Origin: Syncephalastrum monosporum B8922 | Taxonomy: Eukaryota > Mucoromycota > Mucoromycetes > Mucorales > Syncephalastraceae | DNA: 64,000 bases | Assembly: GCA_000697355.1 (NCBI GenBank) | Contig: JNEN01000850.1 | Coordinates: 62,001-126,000, forward strand | Direction: 5' to 3' | Shown here: positions 36,000-46,484 of the stretch, one piece after another | Position numbering within the stretch: position 1 is the first letter of the stretch | How the letters are laid out: each line of letters opens with the position of its first letter | Translations under genes and position numbers: made by a program | Notes under the pieces: generated by a model | Seen by the model: the letters and a program-made list of their open reading frames with translations, nothing else | Told to the model about the DNA's origin: nothing | The model's database searches: none

Positions 36000-36047
36000 G
36001 CGTGTGCATTCGCTGATAGCTAATGCTTATGAAAGCATATCAAGTAA

Positions 36048-36393
36048 GATATTGCTTTGGATACGCCTACTGGTTTCGTAGGGCAATAGATCTGTGTAGA
36101 GAGGGACTTTTTGTGTATGTGTCCGTCTACCATGTCCGGTGGCCTAACCAAGGCATTGAACAATGATGGAATCAGCGCCTGACTATGCAAATCAACTGTC
36201 ATATTTGCTTACCATGTAATGTCTGGGCCGGACGACGCTTTCCAATAGATCTTCGTAGAAAGGGACTTTTGTGTATGTGTCCGTCTACCTTGTCCGGTGA
36301 CCTAAGCAAGACATTGAACAGTGATGGTTTAATGAATGATCGTGTCCATGAGCAGTCATCAGTGCTTACCATGTAATGTCTGGGCCAGACGAC
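36048..36393 (-). repeat. Imperfect direct repeat of about 158 bp (exon-intron unit)
   Basis: Two copies of a core (36084..36169 and 36243..36327) and two copies of an adjoining segment (36206..36236 and 36363..36393) lie 157-159 bp apart. The start of a third, more diverged copy lies near 36050. On the minus strand each unit holds an exon-like part (an ACCGGACA(A/T)GGTAGACGGAC block ending CCAGACATTACATG), a GTAAGC donor-like site, and a branch/acceptor-like CTTG(C/G)TTAG. The repeat therefore looks like a duplicated exon plus intron. Identity between cores is roughly 85 percent by eye. Confidence 0.75.
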
Positions 36394-38490
36394 ATGTTTT
36401 TGTTTTCTTTTTTTTTTTTTCGTTGTTGCAGCCAGCCGAGATGAGTAGAGCAGCCGATGAGGTTCGATCCAGAGAGCAGTGTGTCCACCCGAGCAGAGCA
36501 CAGCTATGAGTTCAGAATGCATGTAGCTGGAGAGCCATCGCACGCAGTATGTACAGGAGCGCCAAAAATCAGATATGGCACATGCTCTATGGAAATCAAA
36601 TAAGATCTTTGTCATGTCAACACTGCGGTGTGCTTTACCTTTTTAAAAGTGCTTCCATTCCAAGAGGTTCTCCAAAGGATAATCGAGGAGAGAACAACCA
36701 AAGCAAGGCGTTGGGTATGTCGCCGCGCATAAAGAATAGGTTGTGATGGTCACGCTCGCGGAACAGGTCGCCACCATCCAGCTTTCTTGTCCTCAGCACC
36801 AATGTCCATGTCGAGATTAGAAGGACCGCATGCCGGAACCCATGATACGTGGCATATGGAGAGTTTTTCCGCCAAATGCGGTGGTGTGGTGGTGTGCTTT
36901 GGATTCGTTTCTGCGTACTGTCAGCGAAGAGAATTATGACTGGATAAGCATTTGATATGATTGTGCAGGTACAGTCAATGACATACCTATTCGTACAATG
37001 TTCCCGTGTTGTTCGTCTGTGTAGTTGTTCTGTCGTGGTTGTTCCCTCGTACTCAGTCGCCATTCGATCCGATGCGTCCGCCCGACTATCATTGTGTACC
37101 TGTCAGTGATACACATATGATATAAGTATCTATTATGGTTATTTGGATGACGCTAAAAGCTTACCTTTTTGCACAGATGTCCCCGTGTTGTTTGCCTGCC
37201 TTTCTGAAGCCTTGAGTACTTGTCGCCACCATGGATGAGTATGAGATGCCCGCCTTCTCGAAGCATGCAAGAGTAGAAAAGGTACTGGGCTAACCAGACC
37301 TTTTAGATGTATATCGATAGCCACCGCAACGTATATAGGGAGGCAAGCCAGAGTCCAGTCAGAGCCTGTATCATTCATATATATGAGCAAGACATGAATC
37401 ATTGCAAATTGACATTGTAGACTGACCTTTGTTCACCCACCAAAGCCAATGTATGTTCGCTGCTTGACGCCTTTTGCGCAGGAAGTGCACGTACTAGATC
37501 TTGATCATCATTCCAAGTCCATCCTCAAGCGAGTGGGAGTGAGAGCCGGGGATAGTTTGTGTGTCGTGTGTCGTGTTTCGTGTGTCGTTTGTCGTTTGTC
37601 TGTGTCGGTTTGCCATCCGAACTGACAAGAGAAAATTGATAGTTAGTTCGTGATATGAGGCCTTGTGTAGCTCGAATACCAACCTGAGGAACGGACCAAA
37701 AGGGGCAAGTCCCAATGATCCCACCAGGGTCGTAGAGAAAAATGCCACTTCGCCTAATCAAATAGAAAAGATGTAGATGACGTGAATAAATGGACTTGGC
37801 TTGGTGTGCGTGCTTTACCTTGACAAAAAGATGCGATGTGCTCCTGAAGGACAAACGTTTGTATTGCCCCAAACTTCCTTCCTCCCACCTCTTCCGGCGG
37901 TTAGGTCCGCCAAAAGGCCTTGTTCTCCCAGGGCCCCCCGCAATGGCGTCCACCCCGCAGCGGCGACCCCCTCCGTAGTGCACCAAGTTTCGCGCCTTTT
38001 CGCCCTGATGTTGCCGTTAGTGTTTCCGTCCTTGCCGACCTACCGGTACTACTCCACCCCGGATGGAGATTCCCCCCAACCGCAAGACCGTGCACTTTTG
38101 AGACTAGCAAAGGATATGAGTACCTATTTATTTTGCTTTTCTTTTCTCATTGTACTGACCTTTCCAACCGTCCGTCCATGTATTTTACTTGGTCCAGTTT
38201 GACACCATGAAAGTGCGGTGCATTCGTTGCGGCAGTGCGAACATGAGCGAAGATAAACATTAGAACAATGGCATCATCCGGAGCCCTACAAAAAAGGTTG
38301 TAGGATAGTTCGCAGTCATATACTGTGGCCAACAGACCGATGACTGGGATACTATCCTTCACTTCCGACGGGTGGCTACCTGCGTCATGTTGTTAGACCC
38401 CATTCATTAAGAAAAAAGAAAAGGAAGGTAAACACTTATCTTTGAGCCAAAGACGCGAGGACGTGGATGCCATTGTTCTCGAGATGCCTG
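36394..38490 (-). other. Splice-rich unidentified gene or pseudogene
   Basis: The minus strand shows many paired splice-like sites but no frame-consistent protein that I can assemble. A possible start at 38473 encodes MASTSSRLWLK. It ends at AAAG|ATAAGT, where GTAAGT would be expected, with a CTAAC branch and GACGCAG acceptor 60-70 nt on. The next frame reads SHPSEVKDSIPVIGL, then (GTTGGC...TTGTAG) APDDAIVLMFIFAHVRTAAT. Later introns include GTAAAG...TTGATTAG (37816..37754) and GTTGGT...CTAAC...TTGTCAG (37681..37622). Downstream segments such as SDWTLACLPIYVAVAIDIHL and LDGGDLFRERDHHNLFFM look coding, but several frames are open at once. It may be a fast-evolving gene, a decayed gene or a spliced non-coding RNA. 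Confidence 0.35.
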
Positions 38491-38715
38491 CAAGGGACCT
38501 TATACGTCTCGGTGTGCATCGGTTTGGGCCGGAGGGTCTCCGTAGGGGGGTGAAGTAGCACCGGCTAGTCGGCTCCGGATACGGCAGCTTCGGGCAGGCG
38601 TTACTCCCCGGTGCACCACAGCGGGGGTCTATCAACAAAAACGAGTCAATTCAACTGATCAAGAAAACACAGCACAAGAAATTACAAAAGCCTTACCAGC
38701 TACGGGGCGGACACC

Positions 38716-38771
38716 AGCCGCTTAGCGGCTATATGGGTGCAGGCCCCACCGCACGAGGCCTGCACCCATAT
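38716..38771. repeat. Two adjacent hairpins over the 3' end of the FG-like ORF
   Basis: AGCCGC-TTA-GCGGCT (38716..38730) is a 6-bp stem whose 3-nt loop is the stop codon of the minus-strand ORF (TAA). Directly adjoining it, ATATGGGTGCAGGCC and GGCCTGCACCCATAT (38731..38745 and 38757..38771) form a perfect 15-bp stem with an 11-nt loop. Confidence 0.85.
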
Positions 38772-40296
38772 GGCGCTCATGGCGAGCGCCAGCCGGCCGG
38801 CGCCGGACCCAGGCAAACCCGGACGAACCCGGCCGGCACAGTGGGGGTGCGTCCCACATATGGACGTCCAAGTCCAACTCAATGTCCCCATCTGGGAACA
38901 CGAATGCTCGCAGCGACCAATTCCAGTAGCCGCTGGGAGCGGGTGGGGGTGATCGCACCGGCGACGGCCCACGAACGTCGCCGGGCTCCCACAGAGTCAA
39001 GCCATACATTCCCTCGATGAGGTCATCCACACTATGACCACTTGCGGCGTGGCCGGCCGACGCAGCAGACGACACCACGGACGAGCCGACCACAGGCAAA
39101 AGAGCAGGCGCCGGCAGAAGGCCAAACGACGCGCACAAAGACAAGCCTCCAGACGTGGCGGCAGGCGACGAGGTACCACACGTGGCAGCCGGAGGGAGGG
39201 CAGGAGAGGAACCAAACGAGGCGCCAGAAGCAGCGGCGGGAGAGATGGCAGGCGAGGCACCAGAGGCAGGCGAGAAGCCAGAAGAAGCAGGCGGAGGGAG
39301 GGCAGGCGAGGCACCAAACGAAACAGGCGACGAAGCGCCAGAAGCAGCAACAACAGCGGCGGGAGGGAGAGCAGGCGAAGCACCGAACGAGACAGGCGAC
39401 GAAGCGCCAGAAGCAGCAGCAACAGCGGTGGGTGGGAGGGCAGGCGAGGCACCAAACGAAGCAGGCGACGAAGCGCCAGAAGCAGCAGCAACAGCTGTGG
39501 GTGGGAGGGCAGGCGAAGCACCGAACGAAGCAGGCGATGAAGCGCCAGAAGCAGCAGCAACAGCTGTGGGTGGGAGGGCAGGCGAAGCACCGAACGAAGC
39601 AGGCGACGAAGCGCCAGAAGCAGCAACAGCTATGGGTGGGAGAGCAGGCGAAGCACCGAACGAGGCAGGCGACGAAGCGCCAGAAGCAGCAGCAACAGAG
39701 GCGGGAGGGAGGGCAGGCAAAGCACCAAACGAAGCAGACGAGAAGCCAGAAGAAGCAGGCGGAGCGTGGGGAGGCGAGAAGCCAAAAGCAGGCGAGAAGC
39801 CAGAAGAAGCAGGCGGAGCGATGGCAGGCGAGAAGCCAGAAGCAGGCGAGAAGCCAGAAGAAGCAGCCGGAGCGATGGCAGGCGAGAAGCCAGAATCAGG
39901 CGACGATGCACCAGAAGGAAGTTGATGGGAACCACCAGGAGTGGCCGCAGAGGCGCCAGACGGGGCAGCCGGAGCGAAAGCGGGCGAGAAGCCAAAGTTG
40001 GCAGGCAGCGAAGTGCCAAACACGAACGCCGACGAGCCAGACGCGACAGCAGTGGCAGGAGCCGGAGGAGAGCCAACGACGAACGAGCCAGACGTGGCGA
40101 ACGGCGCAGGAGCAGGTGCGAATGAAAAGCCACACGAAGCGGCGACGGCAGGAGAAACAGGCGCAGCAACGGCGCGGGAGGACGACAAACAGGAAGTCGG
40201 CTCCTCAAGAATTTCGGCTAAGATGTCCTCGACATCTGCGTCGGCAATGGCGGCAGGGGCAGGGGCAGAAAAGAGGCTTTGTGCGTTTGTGGACAT
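38722..40296 (-). CDS. Low-complexity Ala/Ser/Pro protein with FG-type tandem repeats
   Basis: An uninterrupted frame from ATG 40296 encodes 524 residues; an upstream in-frame ATG at 40368 would add 24. The start (MSTNAQSLFSAPAPA) is followed by a short acidic patch (DADVEDILAEILEEP). Long stretches follow of FGFSP, GFSPA and SFGASPALPP, at least seven copies of a ~23-residue unit encoded by a 69-bp tandem repeat (about 39300..39710). A non-repetitive C-terminal ~110 residues (HSVDDLIEGMYGLTLWEPGD, then YWNWSLRAFVFPDGDIELDL) ends the protein. Spaced Phe-Gly in a Ser/Ala/Pro matrix recalls FG nucleoporins, but the C-terminal part matches no nucleoporin I know. Long frames also lie open on the plus strand (39042..40370, 39155..39925) because of repeat codon bias. 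Real translation is likely but unproven. Confidence 0.5.
   Translation of the reverse strand: MSTNAQSLFSAPAPAAIADADVEDILAEILEEPTSCLSSSRAVAAPVSPAVAASCGFSFAPAPAPFATSGSFVVGSPPAPATAVASGSSAFVFGTSLPANFGFSPAFAPAAPSGASAATPGGSHQLPSGASSPDSGFSPAIAPAASSGFSPASGFSPAIAPPASSGFSPAFGFSPPHAPPASSGFSSASFGALPALPPASVAAASGASSPASFGASPALPPIAVAASGASSPASFGASPALPPTAVAAASGASSPASFGASPALPPTAVAAASGASSPASFGASPALPPTAVAAASGASSPVSFGASPALPPAAVVAASGASSPVSFGASPALPPPASSGFSPASGASPAISPAAASGASFGSSPALPPAATCGTSSPAATSGGLSLCASFGLLPAPALLPVVGSSVVSSAASAGHAASGHSVDDLIEGMYGLTLWEPGDVRGPSPVRSPPPAPSGYWNWSLRAFVFPDGDIELDLDVHMWDAPPLCRPGSSGFAWVRRRPAGARHERHMGAGLVRWGLHPYSR
39300..39715. repeat. 69-bp tandem repeat array
   Basis: About six to seven head-to-tail copies of a 69-bp unit (a CAGGCGACGAAGCGCCAGAA core on the plus strand) keep the reading frame of the minus-strand ORF. 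Most differences between copies are synonymous or conservative. One copy is 66 bp, lacking one Ala codon. Confidence 0.85.
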
Positions 40297-41220
40297 TGCG
40301 TGCAATGAGGAACGATAAGAAAAGTGAAGAGAGAAGAAAAAAGATCTTACGCGCTGCTGCGCATACATGAAATACGCGTTTTTTGCAGTTTTTTAAAGCC
40401 AGTGTGTGAGACATAAAGGTGTAATAAAAGTGTCATTAGGTTTCAAATGTCAGTAGACAGCATTCCGTGACGCATTGACTTGGAATTAGCTCCCGTTTTT
40501 CTCTTCTTTTGAAATGTGCTTAGTGAATGGACACGATCATTGACATGGCTCGTCGCCTGGTGCCTGAATCAGGTGAAACGTGGAAACAGGACAAGGTGAT
40601 ATGTTCCCATAGAAACAGACTGGTATGACACTACATCAAACGCACGGTATGTAGAGTATACCACTCGATAAAAATGAACAACCAGCGTTTGAGATGTAGA
40701 CTTCTTGCATGCGTCGTCCTGCATTAAAGTTTGGTGCAACTTTATTTGAGTTGCATGATCCATTGACACTTCGCCGCTTTAAATTATCCATTTTAATACA
40801 TATGAAGAGGCCCAACTCTGGTTCCAGGGACAATATTTCATTAATTTTGCCTTGTGGCGTATGAATTCTTGCCAGACCGTCTTCTTGTCCATATTTTAAA
40901 GTGAAGAAGCGGCGTTTATGTACTGCCTTTAGCACCGCAAACTAATATTAACTATCCCATGCGTCCTGTCTGCGTCTCTTCAAATAATTGCTCTTGTTCT
41001 TACATCTCATTTGCTCATGTATACAGAAGCAAGTGGTTTTGCACACTTATACTTGGCTGGTCTGCGAGAACCTTTCAAAAGCATAGTACCGCGTTTAAGA
41101 TTGCATTGAGAGATACATGTCATATACAAGCATAAAAATACAGAAATTATAAGTGACGAACTGTTAATTAGATTTGGTGTAACAAGATTGATTTAAGACA
41201 GTGGTGGGAATAGTGCGTCG
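40297..41220. other. Intergenic region
   Basis: A spacer of about 0.9 kb upstream of the FG-like ORF. The frames at 40569..40935 have no motif. Nothing else is supported. Confidence 0.5.
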
Positions 41221-41970
41221 TTAGTAGGAGGTAGCTCCATGACAGCTATCAAATATATTATCCTGCGGTGAGGTGCCAGCGAAGGAAGACACGTTATCAT
41301 CTTGTGTATACTCGCCGCTGCCGCCTTCCAGATCCTCGTTGACGAAGTCGTCCAGATCGCGTAGTGCGTTCATGATTTCGCTGGCATCCTCTGTCTGTAA
41401 ACCACCTCTGTGATCGTTGTAGGCAACGCTGTTTGCTGTCGCAGTCGGACCTGCTTCGCCATTCCTTCGCTCCTCGGAGGGCGCGGCGGTCTGTTTCGCC
41501 TGTCAGCAGCGAAAGTTCTTCGATGGAGAAGTGGATATTGCGTTTGATAGCCGCTTCGTTTGTAATGGATGAGCATTTAAAGACGACAGCATAGACATTT
41601 CCAAGAGTAACCTGGAATGTAGTGCTCATGGCGCTCGCACTCGGCCCCAGAGCGGGGTTCGCAGCGACGGCGGGCTTATCAGGTAAATCTTGTACGGCCG
41701 TAGCGGATGGAGTGAGTAGCACCCACAGCGAGTACCGATCAATGAGCTTTGCGACGTTATCTGTGAGCTCAAGTGAGAATATATCTGGTTCGGCTTCGCT
41801 GTCCGTGCCGTGCAAAATACGGGGAAAAGCACCAACAAACTACACATCAGCACAACTGAAAATGAAACAAACCAGAAGAAGCTACTGTCATTGGATATTG
41901 TATACTGATTTCGAACTAAAGACTAAATGCCAAATCCGGTAGCGTATATAACTTGTTGTTCGTTCAGTAT
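41221..41970 (-). CDS. Unidentified multi-exon gene
   Basis: A minus-strand gene is supported but its splice model is not settled. An exon beginning after GATGTGTAG near 41846 encodes FVGAFPRILHGTDSEAEPDI, then LTDNVAKLIDRYSLWVLLTP, and continues to about LGNVYAVVFKCSSITNEAAI. After a CTGACAG acceptor-like site at about 41511 a different frame opens. It reads AKQTAAPSEERRNGEAGPTA, then EDASEIMNALRDLDDFVNED, and ends DNIFDSCHGATSY with a TAA at 41223..41221. A candidate first exon starts at an ATG near 41976 (MSIDTERTTS). I recognise no domain. The acidic, Asp/Asn-rich tail suggests an interaction module. Without transcript data the intron joining the two frames remains uncertain. Confidence 0.45.
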
Positions 41971-41976
41971 CGATGC

Positions 41977-42689
41977 TCATGCTTTTATGCATCCAGACTT
42001 TACACACGTTACCCATACAATACGAGTGTATCTTGCCGACTGGATACTAATACGACGTTATCAAGAGAGTGCACCTGGTGTCCAATCTATAGAACATGCG
42101 ATCATCGTGACAACGTCAGTACGTGTATGCACAATTGTAACACACGCTTCAGTTTGCATGGCCATTGATGAGCGGGTTGCTGTCACTTATATCTACATCA
42201 ACGATCAGCCAAAAATTCTCCAAAAACGTATGTTTTTTAAACAAACACATCAGTGATGTAATCGTGTTTGTTTCATATCATGCTGCCGGTTGGAGCATTT
42301 GTGGCGGCGAATGGATGGCAATGGCTGTCTATGGAAAACATCCATCGAAGCCACACAGGGCAGAATCACGCCATTTGGATCCCGTGAATACCTACCTATC
42401 TTAAATGCGCGAACTGATCTATGTCTTAAGATATTTTCCCAAATGAGTTTCATCACAGAGCATGTCAAAGCATCACTCCTTCAAAGGACTAGTTAAAATA
42501 ACACTTTTATGTGCATCAGTATAATAATTTTATGTACAGGCATCCTTAAGATATGGTACAGAGACACTGGAATTGGAAGTCGCCGAAGTCTGAAAAGTTG
42601 AGGGTGGGATCAGAAGCGATGGTAACAGACGTGCAAATATAGACAAGGTCATAGAAAAAAAGAAACGTGAAGAAAGAAAAAAACAAGTA
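41977..42689. other. Intergenic region
   Basis: A 0.7-kb spacer. The frames at 41927..42256 and 42165..42496 lack any recognisable feature. Confidence 0.45.
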
Positions 42690-44024
42690 TCACACGCGTT
42701 TGGCCCGTCGACGACGTAAAGTGCCATTGGCCACCTTTTCCTGGCGTGTGACCCGCCGCGAGCGCATATGCGCATGACGATTGCGATACGAGTCGACAGC
42801 GCGTTGAATCAAGCCACGCCGGCCACACAATTGGTCTTGATTGAGCCAGCAGAGCTTCCAGCCCAGGTCATTACAGCTTGTTTCGTATTCCCAGCGGTTA
42901 CCATCGTACTCTTCGCGATCGACGTTGGCACGCGGATAAATCTGCGCAAAAGAAAAAACCCGAATGTGTCAAATCAGAAAAGCCGACAGCCAATGAGTGC
43001 GCATGCTGAATGGCTGACTTACCGCATTGAGAACGCGAAACTCCATAGGTATGTCCGTCGTGTGAACGCTCTCGACGTCCGTGCGTACGGTGTACTCCTT
43101 GACGAGTCTGTCATGCGAGTAAAGGAATGTGATATGCTCGACACCCTTCACGAGGTGAGAGACCGGTTCATGGGACGAGAGAGATACCACGCTGGCGACA
43201 GACGGGTGAGACGACGTGCGGCGCCGATAGGGTCGTGTCGGCTCAGACCGCCGGCGCGCGCTGCCACCGCGACCGGGTTTGATGGCACCGCCGCCGGTTC
43301 CGTTGGCGTGGGCTGGCATCTCGCCCGACGCAGGTGTCGAGCTCGGCATGGACTGCGTGCGCTCTTGAGGCGGATAAAACGGCATGGTGAGCTGCTCAAG
43401 CGATGAGGGCGGAGACGGCTCAGGCAAGGACCCAAAAGCAGGTTGCTGCAGCCAGGAAGGGAAATTGGCAGCAGTGGCTGCGTTCGACATGGCTTGTCGC
43501 TGAGCGGGCGAAGACTCGACAGGCGGGGGGGGAGGGAGCATGACGGAGGGCGTGCCAAAGTCGGTTGGGTGTTGTTGCTGCTGCTCTTGCTGCTGCATAA
43601 ACATATTTTCGGGCCACAGCGGGAATGGGTGTTGTGGCTGGGATGCCTGATGTTGCTGCTGCTGCTGCTGCTGCTGTTGTTGTTGCAGCCACGCGTGCTG
43701 GTGCTGCTGGCTGGGATCCAAGTTCCATCCCGGTGAAGAAGGCGCGGACGCGGCTTGTTGAAGCAAGGAAAGACACGAGGTAGCGTCCAACGAGTTGATG
43801 AAGCTGTTTTGCTTCTCATTGTCGTCCGGTGGCGAGGTCTGGTCGAGAGGGAAGAGTGACTGATCCATAAAGTCCATGCCTGTCAACCACTGTTGTTCAA
43901 TGTTTGGCTCCAGTTTGGACTCGAGCTTCGGTGATGCTTTGATATCGGGTTTGATCTCATCGGTGTGTCCCATGGCCTGTGCAACTGCCACCGCAACGTC
44001 AAGAGGGTCCGAACTTTGTTCCAT
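42690..44024 (-). CDS. Gln-rich putative regulator with C-terminal DUF8032-like domain
   Basis: Exons 44024..43023 and 42941..42690 give 417 residues. The first ~280 residues are low complexity: acidic/Pro start, a poly-Gln tract of about 12 encoded by CAG/CAA near 43640..43690, further QQQ clusters, and a basic RGGSARRRSEPTRPYRRR stretch. The C-terminal ~120 residues are conserved in character: KGVEHITFLYSHDRLVKEYT, then IYPRANVDREEYDGNRWEYE, then GWKLCWLNQDQLCGRRGLIQ, then RAVDSYRNRHAHMRSRRVTR, ending in a basic tail. This pattern matches the fungal DUF8032 family as I remember it. These are likely nuclear proteins, and a DNA-related regulatory role is inferred, not shown. The intron (GTAAGT...GCGCAG) lies inside the conserved domain. 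Confidence 0.82.
43632..43692. repeat. CTG/CAG trinucleotide tract encoding poly-Gln
   Basis: A run of CTG/TTG triplets on the plus strand encodes the longest poly-Gln stretch of the DUF8032-type regulator on the minus strand. The length is likely to vary between strains. Confidence 0.8.
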
Positions 44025-44312
44025 GATGTGACAAGGATAAAAAAAATAATCAATTGTTTGTTTATGCAAGAGATATGTGTGTTGATGTTTGTGAGGATGT
44101 TTGTTGGAAGAGTGAGTAAAAAGGGAAAAAAAGAGAGAGAAAGGAGAGAGAGAGAACGAAGGGAAAAATTAGCTGAGTGTGGGCGGATTGTTGTTGTATG
44201 AGAGTGAACACATTATGGTTGTTGTGAATGGCGGTGAAACCGCATGAAATGGGTGGCCGGTGTTGGAAAGTTCTCCAAGAGGAAACCCAATGTTCCAGCC
44301 GTCTCAGTCCTT

Positions 44313-45141
44313 TTAGGATGATAATGCCTTGCACTTCTTGTAGAGCTGTGCAGGCGTATGCTGGTATCGGTTGAGATCTTTGTCACGGGCCATGGCCTCA
44401 TAGTTGTCGCCGTACTTGTCGACCAGCTGCTTCAGCCAGTTGGACTCAAACTGAGTGGGATGGCGCTCCTTCTTGACGCCAGAGTTGGCATACGCTTCCA
44501 ATGCTATTCACGAGATACGTCATTGTTTTCCCCTTTCGCGTCAGCATGATATTCGAATTATCACTTCCAGTTGCCTTTTTTGACGTTACCTCGCACGACA
44601 TCTGTCTTTGCCTCGACCGGAGCGGGATCATAATCCATTTTCTCATTGTGCGTCTTTTCCTCGCCGACAATAATGCGAATGACATTGCCTTCGTCGTCAC
44701 GCTGGATAAGACCCTCACCCGGTTTCAGCGACTTCTTGATTTCCTCAATGTTGCTCTCGTCAATCTCAGGCAGCTCTTCCTCGGGCACTTCTTCGGGCTT
44801 GGTGGGATACTTTTTGTTCTGACCGCCTGCAACACCGTTCAGGTTCGAGACCAAGCCAAGACGCTCGTAGCTGATATACGATCGTTGAATATCTTTTGCA
44901 CTCATTCACGCCAAACTACTCACTTTTCTTTTGCCGACAGCTTCTTGTCCCAGTTCTCACGAATGATTTTGTTGGCCTGAACATGACATGATTCAAACAT
45001 GTGAGCGATGGGTTTGGTTATAACTAAACTCACGTTTCGATTCAATCATACCTTAATTTTGACTCGCTGGCTCTTTTTGACCGTGTGGCGGGTCAACTTG
45101 CGACCTGACTTTTGCTTCTTGCGTTGTTGAGGAGTGGCCAT
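44313..45141 (-). CDS. NOP16: Ribosome biogenesis protein NOP16
   Basis: Exons 45141..45052, 44976..44924, 44870..44590 and 44503..44313 give 204 residues. The start (MATPQQRKKQKSGRKLTRHT) is the basic nucleolar leader of the family. ANKIIRENWDKKLSAKENYE and RLGLVSNLNG follow. The C-terminal third has ALEAYANSG, QFESNWLKQLVDKYGDNYEA and MARDKDLNRYQHTPAQL, all typical. NOP16 acts in nucleolar pre-60S assembly. Introns are 55-90 nt and phases are consistent. The 5' spacer holds a 98-residue open frame (45205..45501) that I do not consider a gene. Confidence 0.95.
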
Positions 45142-45715
45142 GTTGTAGACTGCAGAGGATCGATCAAAAGATGGTGATAAAAAAAAGTGAAAGTGGAGCT
45201 CTTACTACTCTGAAAAGCCACATGCCGCATTCGGGAATGAGTTTATGCATGGCTGTGATTGGCTCACAGAAGACAGCATCAGCTTCTCATGCTTGAAATC
45301 AAATTGAATTATTTGTAGAACGCCACCTAGAGGATGGTGACCTTGAGTTGAGTGTTCACAGCAATAAATATAAAAATCTGCTTGCTCCTGGGTGACCGTA
45401 GGAAGAGAGAATGAAAATGCATAGAAACAGCTTTGTAGCTCGACAAAGCGATGCATGAGCAGCTTCATTATACGAAAAGAATACGGGAAGAATAAGACCA
45501 TGGAAATGGAAGACTTGGCTGTATTTTTGAAATGAACACATGGCTATACTTTAGCTCCCAAACACGCACACCAATATACTGACTGTACTAGGAATCAAAG
45601 AGATAGAAACTGCTTTGTGTGAGTACCAATTCGCCCTAAAAATCACCGCTCGAATTGGTGGTATTCCTTTTTGTCTCTTTTTTTTTTTTTTTCTTGTTCT
45701 TCAACACACATCGCC
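45142..45715. promoter_or_regulatory. Divergent promoter region of NOP16 and SNRNP27
   Basis: 575 bp separate the two start codons. A T-rich tract (about 45678..45693) lies about 25 nt upstream of the SNRNP27 ATG. No TATA element is clear. Confidence 0.4.
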
Positions 45716-46484
45716 ATGGCACGTTCGCCTTCGCCCTATCGTTCTTCAAGAGGAGCAGGGAGAAGAGGAGGGGGCAGAGAAGAAGGCGGGTCTCGTCGCT
45801 ACCGAGATTACGACCGACCTCGGGAGGATTCACGGTCGCCTTCACCGGATCGTTTTCGCAGCAGCAGACGACGCCGCCGATCCCCTTCTAGATCCATCTC
45901 ACCACGACGACCACCCCCGCCCAGAAGACGCCGTTCCCCATCCCGCTCATTCTCTCCTCCGCGTTCCAGAGCATCAAGACGCGACGATTCTCGTCGTCGG
46001 GATGACTCGCGCTCGCGCCGCTACAGGGACGAACGAGGTAAGTCTTTTCCTTCGTATATGTGTGGCCTTGCACAGTACTCATTCAATCGAAACCCATCGA
46101 TGGTGTCAGATGACGATCGTGGACATGCACGCCCGGCATCGCGTAGTCGTTCTCCCATCCGGTAATGCTCTTATTGGGATTCTGCTATCGCTCTTGTGCT
46201 CACTCCTTTGTTTCGATGACAGGCGACGCCCTTCGCGTTCGCGTTCTTATTCCCGGTCCCCTTCCAGAGAGCCTGAAACAGCACAAGCAGGACCGGAAGT
46301 GAACGACGAAGACGACGAGGAGACCAAGATGATGAAGTTGATGGGATTCGGTGGATTCGACACGACGAAAAACAAACACGTCGAAGGTGCAGACTTATCA
46401 GGAGCCAATGTCAAGAAGGCCATCAAGTATCGGCAGTACATGAACCGGCGTGGCGGTTTTAATCGACCTTTGGATAAGATATAA
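45716..46484 (+). CDS. SNRNP27: U4/U6.U5 tri-snRNP 27-kDa protein
   Basis: Exons 45716..46037, 46110..46161 and 46223..46484 give 211 residues. The N-terminal two thirds are an RS/RD-rich region ([20 protein letters not shown] onward, many SPSR and RRR blocks). The C-terminal ~55 residues are the signature domain: [20 protein letters not shown], then [20 protein letters not shown]. In other eukaryotes this domain binds near the U6 ACAGAGA box and influences 5' splice-site choice before spliceosome activation. The RS region is likely phosphorylated. The gene matches the family's usual length. Confidence 0.95.

Noticed and set aside
36460..36475. GGTTCGATCC resembling a tRNA B box
   Set aside because: No matching A box or acceptor stem could be folded around it, and a poly-T tract interrupts the expected tRNA body.
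39042..40370. Plus-strand open frames of 442 and 256 codons over the FG-like region
   Set aside because: They are produced by the 69-bp repeat, are rich in Gln/Arg or Gly/Glu/Ala, and lack a non-repetitive domain. The minus-strand frame has unique ends and a better start.
45205..45501. 98-residue minus-strand ORF upstream of NOP16
   Set aside because: It starts with ATG but has no motif, sits in the NOP16/SNRNP27 promoter and shows no coding bias.
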